NCBI RefSeq assembly: GCF_014217855.1 | Contig: NZ_CP059059.1 | Location: 2,294,001-2,358,000, forward strand | From: Synechococcus sp. HK01-R | Lineage (GTDB): Bacteria > Cyanobacteriota > Cyanobacteriia > PCC-6307 > Cyanobiaceae | Direction: 5' to 3' | DNA: 64,000 bases | In this document: positions 45,212 to 52,251 of the stretch, in pieces | How positions within the stretch are numbered: the stretch's first letter is position 1 | Layout: each line of letters starts with the position of its first letter | The notes under the pieces: model-generated | Told to the model about the DNA's origin: nothing | The model's database searches: none | What the model saw: only the letters and a program-made list of their open reading frames with translations | Program-made: the position numbers and the translations under genes

Positions 45212-45576
45212 GGCGCCTCACCCGTTCGCATCCGTTGCTCGGTTGGCTGAAACTTGAAGGGCGCGACTATCAAGTCACGCTCGACAAACTCATCGAAGAA
45301 CGCGACCGCGAAGACAACCCAGAAAACTCAGGCCCAGCACCTGCGTTCATTGAGTGGGTTTGGCATAAACAATTGCCCGCACTTGTAAAAAGCGACTTCT
45401 ACAAGAATCAGATCATGCAAGCAATCGACAGTAAACAGGAACGGATCAATGCTCTACAAGAACAGATCCGCAGGCAAGCCGGAGCCCTGCAAGAAGAGGC
45501 CGCATTGATTGCCATTGAACGCCTCCGGCTGCTGGAGGTACTCGATGGCACAGAACACGATGGAGGCGGCGCCTGA
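45208..45576 (+). CDS. hypothetical protein of the element, 122 aa
   Basis: ATGA overlap with the gene before (45208-45211) and TGATG overlap with the gene after. Starts MRRLTRSHPLLGWLKLEGRD; the middle holds PAFIEWVWHKQLPALVKSDF and the end is a coiled coil (RINALQEQIRRQAGALQEEA). Unrecognised; composition resembles phage-type small proteins. Confidence 0.7.
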   Translation: MRRLTRSHPLLGWLKLEGRDYQVTLDKLIEERDREDNPENSGPAPAFIEWVWHKQLPALVKSDFYKNQIMQAIDSKQERINALQEQIRRQAGALQEEAALIAIERLRLLEVLDGTEHDGGGA

Positions 45577-45866
45577 TGGCTTCCACTGTCACCAGAACGT
45601 TCATCGAACGGGTGCCGCAATCCTTCCAGGATCTGCATCGCCAGTGGTGGCAACACAAACACTCTGGAGGCAGCACCCTCCTAGGTCGCGCTGTGAGCGG
45701 CGGCATCCTGTCCGCACCATCACCACAACCCGATGACTTCAAGCGTGTGATCCATTGCGTGTGGTGTTGGAAAGCTGGCGCAATCAAGGATCTGTGGTGT
45801 GAGCAGCACCCAACGGAATGGGCAGAGGTTCAAGAACGCCTCGCGCTGGAGGGCAAACCATGGTGA
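45576..45866 (+). CDS. small cysteine/tryptophan-rich protein, 96 aa
   Basis: Third gene of the cassette. The C-terminal half has a possible metal site (HCVWCWKAGAIKDLWCEQHP, that is C-x2-C and a later C and H). Starts MASTVTRTFIERVPQSFQDL and holds a QWWQHKHSGGSTLL segment. The stop overlaps the next start as ATGGTGA (45860-45866). Function unknown. Confidence 0.65.
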   Translation: MASTVTRTFIERVPQSFQDLHRQWWQHKHSGGSTLLGRAVSGGILSAPSPQPDDFKRVIHCVWCWKAGAIKDLWCEQHPTEWAEVQERLALEGKPW

Positions 45867-46186
45867 CCCCCACCCGAGCAGAAGCAGCAGCCCGGCAGGC
45901 GTGGGTGTTGCGGGAGCTGTCGCTGCTACGGCCCCGTCATGAGGTGGTGGCCGCCCTGACCGAAGAAGCGGGGGTGTCTGAACGCACCGCTCGCAGGTAT
46001 GTCCAGAAGGCACAGCAGCAGCTGCTGGAAGGCATCAGCAGCACCCAACGCGATGAGCTGCTTAGTCAAATGGTTTCCACCCTGCAGAGCACAACCCGCC
46101 GGGCTGCTGCTGGTGAACGCTATGGGGAGGTAGTGGCTTGCGTGAAGCTGCTGGCTCAGCTCACAGGACTGCTGGAGCGCGGTTGA
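45860..46186 (+). CDS. HTH protein, possible small-terminase-like
   Basis: 108 residues with a helix-turn-helix near residues 30-55 (VVAALTEEAGVSERTARRYV) and a helical C-terminus (LLSQMVSTLQSTTRRAAAGE, YGEVVACVKLLAQLTGLLER). The plan, an N-terminal HTH followed by a helical oligomerisation region ending in LLAQLTGLLERG, recalls phage small terminase subunits. If so, it could direct packaging of the element by a helper phage. A plain transcription regulator is the main alternative. The ATG at 45860 is chosen because of its overlap with the preceding stop. Confidence 0.55.
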   Translation: MVTPTRAEAAARQAWVLRELSLLRPRHEVVAALTEEAGVSERTARRYVQKAQQQLLEGISSTQRDELLSQMVSTLQSTTRRAAAGERYGEVVACVKLLAQLTGLLERG

Positions 46187-46229
46187 CGCAGGAAATGGCG
46201 CATCAATGGGCATCTTTGGGCTAGGCTGC

Positions 46230-46568
46230 TCAGTTGCTGCAATGAGACTGAGCACATTGACCTTCTGCTACTCGGGCAGAGGGTTGATTCGCCACCTCCA
46301 GCCAGACATCTGCATGACAGGGTTGATCCAATGGGCAGGTGCAGCCCAGATCAAAGCCAGCAAGCTCGCGCCTTGCCAGTGCCACCAACTCAGGATGATG
46401 GTGTAGGTGTTCGCGGAACATCGCCACAGCCTGCAAGGCATCGGCAGCCTCAATGCCGACCCTAAACGGATTTCCCCATCGAGATGGCCGCGTAACCCTT
46501 TTGCTGTTCGGCGGGTTGGGTTGGAAGTAGTTGCCAATTCTGAAGCGGTTGGGATTTCGGCTCACCAT
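46230..46568 (-). CDS. DUF4326 domain protein
   Basis: 112 residues from ATG 46568. The DUF4326 pattern is clear: RVTRPSRWGNPFRVG, FREHLHHHPELV, ELAGFDLGCTCPLDQPCHAD and WLEVANQ. The family occurs on phages and plasmids; its role is not established. The ATG overlaps the stop of the ATPase gene as ATGGTGA (46562-46568), so it is the last gene of the minus-strand operon. Confidence 0.85.
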   Translation of the reverse strand: MVSRNPNRFRIGNYFQPNPPNSKRVTRPSRWGNPFRVGIEAADALQAVAMFREHLHHHPELVALARRELAGFDLGCTCPLDQPCHADVWLEVANQPSARVAEGQCAQSHCSN

Positions 46569-47980
46569 TCGTCGCCGTCCTCCATCTCGTAGGGGAGTCT
46601 CTCTTGGATGGGAAGGGAATTGCTGACATCCCAGTCCAGCAAAGGGGTTTGGTTCGTTCCCGATCGTATTCCCGTGGAGATCTCGGGATTCCCACCTGCA
46701 GGGCCTGGGAACTGGCCGGGAAGTCGCCACTCCCCTTGCGCTGCAGTGCTTTTACGTAAATTCCTTCCTTCTTCTTCAAGAGCTTTATTAGGAGAAAGCC
46801 TCTGAAGCTCACCTGGAGCAAGCGCGTAACAACCCGGCTTGGGCTTGACAACCCGCCTTGGCGTCATCTTCCCGAGTGTGTTGTCTACGGTCTTAGCAGT
46901 TTTGCCATGCGCTGCAAACACCTCATCAGCTAACCCTTTGCGGCTGAGGTGTCGCACACCTCGCTGATGTGCATCCCAGAGGATCTGAATAATCGCGTCC
47001 TCGCAGGTGCCCACCTTCGCGGTCCCATATGCCAGGTCGTAACCCCCATCCTCTCGGTTCAGGCTGAAGGTCAGCTTCCTTCGCGGATCCACTACGGCAG
47101 CGCGGTCCTTTTTGAATTCCGCAGTAACGCCTGTAAACCGCCCATCGGGATCCGTCGCTGGCATCAGGTGAACAACCATGGATGGCTCTTCCTGCCAAGC
47201 TTTCGCACCGCTCGCAGAACCCTTTACAAAGCCGTCATGACTTAGAAAGGTGATATTGCAACCGGTTGGCTGGCAAACGATCTCCCGCAGATAGGAAAGC
47301 ATCGCTTTAACACTTTCGTTACTGGCGTAGCTCCAGCCTGCACGAGAGCTAACCGATTTGGCGCTGTCAATAACGACAAAATCAATCAGCTTGGCTTGGA
47401 TGAACTGCTGCAGCCTGATCACGCCATTGATGCTGGCATCCCATGCCTGATGACCTTGACCAGGCTCGTGGCCCCACACCCAGATTCGTTGATCAGGGTG
47501 CCCAGGCTTGAAAACAGGGTCAAGAGGGTCAATTGCCAGATCCTCCAATGCTTTCTTGAAGGTGGCATTACCTCCATCGGTTGCAATGAACAGCGCTCGG
47601 CCAGGTCGTTCTGGTGGACTTTCACGATCCAGCAGATTCCTGCCATTTGCAAGAGCGTATGCAATGGCCGCGAGCAGGGATGTTTTGCCGGTTCCTGCTG
47701 CCCCATAGAACAGGCTTACATCACCCCTTGGGATCCAGCCATCCAGCAGGTAAGTGAGTTGCTCCACGTGCGCCAGATCAACGGAATCATGTTGTGCATT
47801 TGACTTGACCAATGTCCCTTGGCTTAAGAGTCGAAACAACCTGCCGTTGATTTGTTCATCGGTAAGGCGGAAGCAAGTTTTCAATTCTGATCGATGCTCC
47901 ATCTCCGCATCTTCGTCGCCGGATGTGATTGCATCAAGCGTGGCCCTGACAAGCTCGTTGTAGGTAAGTTCAGAAGACAT
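46562..47980 (-). CDS. RepA/RecA-like ATPase, likely replicative helicase or loader
   Basis: 472 residues. After an N-terminal helical region (about 1-70) comes an AAA_25/RecA-type core: GWIPRGDVSLFYGAAGTGKT, with Walker A GAAGTGKTS; RALFIATDGGNATFKKALED; a Walker B strand IDFVVIDSAKS; and a sensor region CNITFLSHDGFVKGSASGAK. This fold is that of plasmid RepA hexameric helicases and phage ATPases. The C-terminus has a winged-helix-like part. Encoded between a primase-like gene and a DUF4326 gene, it probably replicates the excised element. Confidence 0.85.
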   Translation of the reverse strand: MSSELTYNELVRATLDAITSGDEDAEMEHRSELKTCFRLTDEQINGRLFRLLSQGTLVKSNAQHDSVDLAHVEQLTYLLDGWIPRGDVSLFYGAAGTGKTSLLAAIAYALANGRNLLDRESPPERPGRALFIATDGGNATFKKALEDLAIDPLDPVFKPGHPDQRIWVWGHEPGQGHQAWDASINGVIRLQQFIQAKLIDFVVIDSAKSVSSRAGWSYASNESVKAMLSYLREIVCQPTGCNITFLSHDGFVKGSASGAKAWQEEPSMVVHLMPATDPDGRFTGVTAEFKKDRAAVVDPRRKLTFSLNREDGGYDLAYGTAKVGTCEDAIIQILWDAHQRGVRHLSRKGLADEVFAAHGKTAKTVDNTLGKMTPRRVVKPKPGCYALAPGELQRLSPNKALEEEGRNLRKSTAAQGEWRLPGQFPGPAGGNPEISTGIRSGTNQTPLLDWDVSNSLPIQERLPYEMEDGDEW

Positions 47981-48575
47981 TGTCTTTCCCTCCCATGTTC
48001 AACACTTCGCCTAGACAATTCCTTCTGAACAAATTGGCATCAGCTTGCTGATAGCCCAGTGTCTTGAGCTTGAGCTGCACCGCTTTGGCGTATCGCCGCC
48101 AAGATTGATCGGAACTCGCCAGGGAGTTCAGCTTTACCAGCAGTTGCGGTCCCTGCTGGTATGCAGTGTCAATAGCGCGGAAGTAGTGCTTCAGCTCATC
48201 TGGGGTGCAATGAATGAATTCAGGACACCGCATTGCCTCCCGATAGAAAGCGAGGAATTGCAGAAGATCAGATCGTGCGATCAGCTTCAGTGAGCGTCGC
48301 CTGCGAATACGTCTCGAAGGCCCACTGCCTCGCTTAGTTGGCTTTGGGCGATGTAGCTGGAATTGATGGGCTGCGCCGTCGTAGCCCACTCCAGTTCGAG
48401 TCAACGCCCAGTCAGTGCCATGGATGCTGACAACGTCTCCGATTTGGAGGTGTTCTGGTGGGCTGAACCGCGAACCGAGGTGGCAAAGGATGAGCTCATC
48501 ATTAAATCGGCAGTCTCCATCGCTATTGCGCCCGCATATTGGGCACGGCATGCGCTTGGACGATCGAGTCAACAT
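47970..48575 (-). CDS. Zinc-finger primase-like protein
   Basis: 201 residues from ATG 48575. The N-terminus has a zinc-ribbon-like motif PCPICGRNSDGDCRFNDELI then LCH (C-x2-C, C, C-H), as in the zinc-binding domain of phage primases. A beta-rich part (VSIHGTDWALTRTGVGYDG), a very basic stretch (RRIRRRRSLK) and a helical end follow. No complete primase catalytic core is visible, so it may be a primase accessory or a DNA-binding replication protein. It overlaps the ATPase gene by 11 bases. Confidence 0.6.
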   Translation of the reverse strand: MLTRSSKRMPCPICGRNSDGDCRFNDELILCHLGSRFSPPEHLQIGDVVSIHGTDWALTRTGVGYDGAAHQFQLHRPKPTKRGSGPSRRIRRRRSLKLIARSDLLQFLAFYREAMRCPEFIHCTPDELKHYFRAIDTAYQQGPQLLVKLNSLASSDQSWRRYAKAVQLKLKTLGYQQADANLFRRNCLGEVLNMGGKDNVF

Positions 48576-48593
48576 GCCGCCCACCCGAGACAA

Positions 48594-48614
48594 TCTGGCG
48601 CATGCTTTGGCGCA
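48594..48614 (-). promoter_or_regulatory. paired TGCGCCAAA-type site upstream of the primase-like gene
   Basis: On the minus strand TGCGCCAAA (48614-48606) and TGCGCCAGA (48602-48594), 12 bases apart as in the element-end pairs. It lies 19 bases before the primase-like start, a position suited to an operator or a replication origin iteron. Confidence 0.7.
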
Positions 48615-48751
48615 TCGCCGAGATAGCACCTGGCCCTACTCCCAGTCCAATCGCTAGACCTCAAGGAATCAACCCGCTGCAGGTGCAGCAGAGGGTCAGC
48701 TAAGCTTGGGCAACCACCCCCAAGGCTCGCGCTTACTGCGTGGGCCATTTT

Positions 48752-49000
48752 TTATGCCTCCTGCAGCTCGCGCAGGACGGCTTCAGCCTTACGAGCCATC
48801 ATTCCGCGATGATGGAAAGCCTTCCTGACAGCATCAACATTCCAAAGGATTGCAGCGCTGCGAGAGGAACCGAGCATGTAATCCTCACCACCGACTAGAA
48901 AGCCACCGTGAGAATCACGGCAGCGCTTCAGGTGGTTCTGACTGCAGCCGATCGCCACAGCAGCCTGAGGCGTTGGTAGCCACTGTTGAGAGGTGCTCAT
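48752..49000 (-). CDS. excisionase-like HTH protein
   Basis: 82 residues from ATG 49000. The start WLPTPQAAVAIGCSQNHLKR fits an AlpA/excisionase-type winged helix that picks the DNA after a short strand, and the rest (NVDAVRKAFHHRGMMARKAE) is helical. Position in an integrated element and size suit a recombination directionality factor. Overlaps the upstream gene by four bases (ATGA). Confidence 0.65.
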   Translation of the reverse strand: MSTSQQWLPTPQAAVAIGCSQNHLKRCRDSHGGFLVGGEDYMLGSSRSAAILWNVDAVRKAFHHRGMMARKAEAVLRELQEA

Positions 49001-49404
49001 TTGGCTACCTCCTGGGTAAGAGTCAGTTGATGGGCATTTCCTCCCCCTGGGCGGTAGCAAGGAGGCCGCATGTCAGAAACAGCTAGCCCAATGTGATCGC
49101 TCACCCATTGGTTGATGGGGTGAACTCTGCGGGCGCTGTAGCTTTCCGCCCTGCCGCCCACCTGCCAAGTGATGACTTTGTCATCAGCAAAGTCCGGGTC
49201 TTCCCATTCCTTGTAGTCGTAAATCATCACCGGGCCGTAGGCGGTGCGAAATGCCCATGTGTAGAGGGTTTGCCTCCCCATCGATGAGGGTATGTCGGCG
49301 TTGCAGATAGTCGGCTCACCTAAGCGGCTTGCCAAGTAAGCCTTCGATGACTCGAACTGCCCGATCAGGCTTGTGCCCATAAAAGGGGTGTAGTCGAAAA
49401 ACAT
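48997..49404 (-). CDS. hypothetical protein of the element, 135 aa
   Basis: Starts MFFDYTPFMGTSLIGQFESS. It is rich in aromatic residues and has no membrane segment. Segments such as GRQTLYTWAFRTAYGPVMIY then DYKEWEDPDF suggest a compact alpha/beta protein. Not recognised. One-base overlap with the preceding gene at 49404 and four-base overlap with the excisionase-like gene place it in the operon starting at 49718. Confidence 0.7.
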   Translation of the reverse strand: MFFDYTPFMGTSLIGQFESSKAYLASRLGEPTICNADIPSSMGRQTLYTWAFRTAYGPVMIYDYKEWEDPDFADDKVITWQVGGRAESYSARRVHPINQWVSDHIGLAVSDMRPPCYRPGGGNAHQLTLTQEVAK

Positions 49405-49718
49405 CAGCCCACCTCCTCAAGCTCAAAGCCTTCGAGGTCAGAGCATTTGACGACTGGCTTGGTTGCCTTCAGACCAAAAATAGGATCGTTCGGCAGATCA
49501 ACTTTTGCGCGAGTGCTCAGTGTTTGTTTAATGCCCTCAGCCAGCTCATCTTCAACAAAGCAACCGATAATCCATTGGGCTTGGTTTGCCCAGCTCTCTT
49601 CAGGGTCTAGGTAGTCCTTGGTTAACTGCTTCCATTTCACCTCTGTGGCTTGAACGGAGAGTTGGACTTCGAGATTGAAATTGAGATGTGCCGTGATGAC
49701 TTTTGTGTTCGCAGACAT
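49404..49718 (-). CDS. hypothetical protein of the element, 104 aa
   Basis: First gene of the minus-strand operon (49718 to 46230). Starts MSANTKVITAHLNFNLEVQL, with a beta-strand pattern, then TEVKWKQLTKDYLDPEESWA. Acidic tail (CSDLEGFELEEVG). No family recognised. An inverted repeat lies immediately upstream (49729-49746) and may be an operator. Confidence 0.7.
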   Translation of the reverse strand: MSANTKVITAHLNFNLEVQLSVQATEVKWKQLTKDYLDPEESWANQAQWIIGCFVEDELAEGIKQTLSTRAKVDLPNDPIFGLKATKPVVKCSDLEGFELEEVG

Positions 49719-49728
49719 TGAGTTGGTT

Positions 49729-49746
49729 CGCTTGAAACGACAAGCG
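49729..49746. promoter_or_regulatory. inverted repeat, possible operator
   Basis: CGCTTG-AAACGA-CAAGCG, a perfect six-base inverted repeat with a six-base centre, ten bases upstream of the first codon of the operon. A repressor of the element could bind here. Confidence 0.5.
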
Positions 49747-49913
49747 CACCATGCGGACGGTTCGCAAAAACGGCGCCACCCTCTTAATCCCTATGCCGCC
49801 CTGTTATCCGTCAAACTCACTGCAAACACCGCGAAGGCAAAATCAGATAAATAAGTTACTCTTAATTGTTATGACTTTATTCATAAGTGCACCCAGGGGG
49901 GCGCAATGTGCAC

Positions 49914-51203
49914 CTAGGCAGCCACAGAGTGAACCCCTTGGTTGTATCGATCGACCGCAGCCTCAAGGCTGGCCTCATCAGTCCATTGCCCGTAGTGCTT
50001 CAGATGGGTGGCAACGTTGTGCCCCATCAGGGCTGCAGCGATCCTTGGGTGCATGGGGTTAGCGCTGCAGCAGTGTGCCCTCCACGCATACCCATGCCGC
50101 AGTGAATAAGGGGTGATCCCTGCGCATCGCGCCACCAATGCCTGCCATGGCTTGTAGCGCTCCAGTTTCTGGCGGAAGTCAGCTCCAACGTCCTGGAACT
50201 TGCCCTTCTTCTCCACCAGGGCGATCTGAGTGCGGATCGACTTAGGCAGCTTCACTAGCCCACTGGCATAGAGCTGCAGCAGGCGCTCACCCTCACCCTC
50301 ACGACCTGCAATATCAATGGGCTTCACCAGCCGGGCTGGTTTGGCTTTGCTGCCCAAATTGCTGCTGTTGCGCTTCACGTTGCCCACATAAGCCTTGCCA
50401 TCACGCACTTGGAGCACAGCCAGCTCAGCAGGTCTTAGACCGAACAGACCCACCAGCCCAACCGCCAGCCGCAGCTCATGCTCGCCATCGGCCTCCAACT
50501 GATCCAGCAGGGCTGCAAGATCCTCTGGCATGACCGGCGGCGTCAGGTGATCGGCGGCTGAAGTCTCGGCTGAACCAATCAACTCATTGATCTTCGCTTT
50601 GCTCGGTGGGTAAAACCTTGTCGGCGCTCCGCACTCATCGACCGCATAGGTGAGAAAGCGAGCCACGTCGAGCAGGTTGCGCTTCCGGCCTACGCCACCA
50701 GCAGGGCAGCTCTCAAAGAACTTGTTGGCATAGGTACGCATCAAGGAAGCACCATCCCGAGGCGCCGGTTTGCTCTGCAAAGCCTGCAGCGTTCGCTCCA
50801 CCCTTGCGGTTAGATCTCGGAGTGTCGAGCTGCGTCTGCCGTTTTGAGACTTCAGGAATCGAGCGGCAACCTCCGGCCAACCCGCAAAGCCTTCCTGCGT
50901 TGCAACAGGGCCTGACAGCAACTCAGTGTTGAGCTTGTGCGCATCCTGCAGGCTGAGGTTGCGATCCTCCATCAGGCTGCGCAGTTGGCCAACGGTGGCG
51001 AGGATCGCGGTGGCGTTGGTGGCCTTCCACTCCAGAGGCATCACCACGCTGGAGCGAGTGCGATCCTCCCAAATCCTTGTGAGCTGGCACCGTCCGATCG
51101 GGTTACGGCTGCTGGCCCCAATCTCCCGCACGCTCCAACCCTTGCCGTGCTGCTGGCGAAGCTGCAGCCGCAGGAGGTCGAACCATTGCTGACGGGGTGC
51201 CAT
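49914..51203 (-). CDS. Tyrosine recombinase (integrase)
   Basis: About 429 residues from ATG 51203 (51221 is an alternative). An N-terminal DNA-binding part with WSVREIGASSRNPIGRCQLT is followed by a core-binding region and the catalytic domain: first arginine in GLFGLRPAELAVL, the HxxR box in TPYSLRHGYAWRAH, histidine in AALMGHNVATHL and the nucleophile tyrosine in LKHYGQW. All catalytic residues appear intact. It sits next to tRNA-Ala, its evident target. Repeated TGCGCCA sites overlap its start and suggest self-regulation. Confidence 0.95.
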   Translation of the reverse strand: MAPRQQWFDLLRLQLRQQHGKGWSVREIGASSRNPIGRCQLTRIWEDRTRSSVVMPLEWKATNATAILATVGQLRSLMEDRNLSLQDAHKLNTELLSGPVATQEGFAGWPEVAARFLKSQNGRRSSTLRDLTARVERTLQALQSKPAPRDGASLMRTYANKFFESCPAGGVGRKRNLLDVARFLTYAVDECGAPTRFYPPSKAKINELIGSAETSAADHLTPPVMPEDLAALLDQLEADGEHELRLAVGLVGLFGLRPAELAVLQVRDGKAYVGNVKRNSSNLGSKAKPARLVKPIDIAGREGEGERLLQLYASGLVKLPKSIRTQIALVEKKGKFQDVGADFRQKLERYKPWQALVARCAGITPYSLRHGYAWRAHCCSANPMHPRIAAALMGHNVATHLKHYGQWTDEASLEAAVDRYNQGVHSVAA

Positions 51204-51231
51204 GCGCCAAACGTGCGCCAAATGCGCCAGA
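51203..51231 (+). promoter_or_regulatory. three TGCGCCA repeats at the integrase start
   Basis: TGCGCCAAA at 51203 and 51214 and TGCGCCAGA at 51223, directly at the 5' end of the integrase gene. Binding here would block integrase transcription or translation starts. Confidence 0.7.
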
Positions 51232-51279
51232 GGAGGGCAGAAAACCAGCTAAGAAGCGGGATCTGTGTCCCCACCATCA

Positions 51280-51300
51280 TGCGCCAAACCATGCGCCAAA
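51280..51300 (+). promoter_or_regulatory. paired TGCGCCAAA arm-type site, proximal end
   Basis: Copies at 51280 and 51292 (12 bases apart), the same 21 bases as at 43907-43927. A single variant TGCGCCAGA follows at 51348. They lie between the integrase and the tRNA, as arm-type sites do. Confidence 0.75.
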
Positions 51301-51392
51301 CAAGGGCAAGTGGGTGTGTGTGGGTGCACCTGACCCTCTGCAGGTCTTGCGCCAGAACCTCAAAACCCCTGTCTCTGACTGGGTTTTGTCAA

Positions 51393-51465
51393 TGGAGCCA
51401 AGGAGACTCGAACTCCTGACCCCCTGCATGCCATGCAGGTGCTCTACCAGCTGAGCTATGGCCCC
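51393..51465 (-). tRNA. tRNA-Ala(GGC)
   Basis: Minus-strand sequence folds as a tRNA: acceptor GGGGCCA pairs with TGGCTCC, D arm with AGCTCAGCTGG, anticodon loop with GGC between CTGCA-type stems, and T loop GGAGTTCGAGTCTCC. CCA is not encoded. Its 3' 46 bases are provided by the integrated element and repeated at 43799. Confidence 0.97.
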
Positions 51466-51557
51466 AAAAACGTCGGTTGAGCCCTTGGGCCTGTGCCGTC
51501 GTCGTGTCGAAGCTTACACCGCCGCAGGCCAGATCCCGTGGCCCAGAGGCGCGATGC

Positions 51558-52181
51558 TCAGACTTGGCGCCAGACCGCCATGAGCTTGCCCTGCACTTGC
51601 ACCTGATCGGCTGGCAGCTCAATCGGCTCATAGGCGGCATTCGCCGCCTCGAGACGCACCGTGCCGCCATCACGATGAAAATGCTTGAGGGTGGTGCCGC
51701 TACCAGGCACCAAGGCGCTCACGATCGTCCCCTGCCGCAACCTGCCGGGATCGGTCACGGGCTCCATCAGCACGACATCACCGTCGGCGATGTGCGCCTC
51801 GACCATCGAATCGCCATTCACCGTGAGGGCAAACAGCCCGCGGGTTTCCAGCAGCGGCGCCAGGTCGAGTCGCTCCTGCACATCATCGAAGGTTTCCACT
51901 AACCCACCGGCCGCCACGGCCCCCAGCACAGGAATACCGGAGGCAATGCCTCCGAGCAGTTGCAGTGTGCGCGCCTGACCCTCCTGCCAGGTGATCCATC
52001 CCTTCTGCTGCAAATGACGCAGGCGACTCTGCACAGGAGCGGGAGATCGCAACCCCATGGCCTGCATCATCTGGCGAATGGAGGGGCTGTGATGGTGACT
52101 GCCGATGTAATCAGCGAGCCAGTCGTAAAGCTCCTGCTGAGCAGATGTGAGGGGCTCGGGGGATCCAGCGGGCACCGGCAA
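51558..52181 (-). CDS. lexA: SOS repressor LexA
   Basis: 207 residues. N-terminal winged helix (SPSIRQMMQAMGLRSPAPVQ), then the self-cleavage site in VLGAVAAGG (A91-G92) and the catalytic dyad: serine about 125 in NGDSMVEAHI and lysine about 166 in TTLKHFHR. It is thus cleavable, unlike some cyanobacterial LexA proteins that lack these residues. LexA represses DNA-repair genes until RecA triggers self-cleavage. A site like the cyanobacterial SOS box lies upstream (52197-52209), consistent with self-regulation. Confidence 0.96.
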   Translation of the reverse strand: MPVPAGSPEPLTSAQQELYDWLADYIGSHHHSPSIRQMMQAMGLRSPAPVQSRLRHLQQKGWITWQEGQARTLQLLGGIASGIPVLGAVAAGGLVETFDDVQERLDLAPLLETRGLFALTVNGDSMVEAHIADGDVVLMEPVTDPGRLRQGTIVSALVPGSGTTLKHFHRDGGTVRLEAANAAYEPIELPADQVQVQGKLMAVWRQV

Positions 52182-52196
52182 GACAAATGGTCGTCA

Positions 52197-52209
52197 ATAC
52201 ATTTGTACC
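52197..52209 (-). promoter_or_regulatory. probable SOS box of lexA
   Basis: On the minus strand GGTACAAATGTAT, close to the cyanobacterial LexA-box pattern (RGTAC-NNN-DGTWC), 16 bases upstream of the lexA start codon. Confidence 0.65.
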
Positions 52210-52251
52210 GGTGCCCTGGTGGTTTGACAAGCCCCTCGAGGGATCAAGGGC

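Larger units (their letters stand above)
43799..51438. mobile_element. tRNA-Ala-integrated mobile element, about 7.6 kb
   Basis: The element is bounded by an exact 46-base duplication of the 3' part of tRNA-Ala(GGC): a lone fragment at 43799-43844 and the same bases inside the intact tRNA at 51393-51438. A tyrosine recombinase gene lies next to the intact tRNA, the classic position. Inside are an excisionase-like gene, a primase-like and a RecA/RepA-type ATPase gene, a DUF4326 gene, a four-gene opposite-strand cassette, a ribbon-helix-helix regulator and repeated TGCGCCAAA sites. No capsid, portal or conjugation gene is visible, so it would need a helper phage or other machinery to move between cells. 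Confidence 0.9.

Noticed and set aside
43799-51438. Complete prophage
   Set aside because: No portal, capsid, tail or large terminase gene is visible and the element is only about 7.6 kb.
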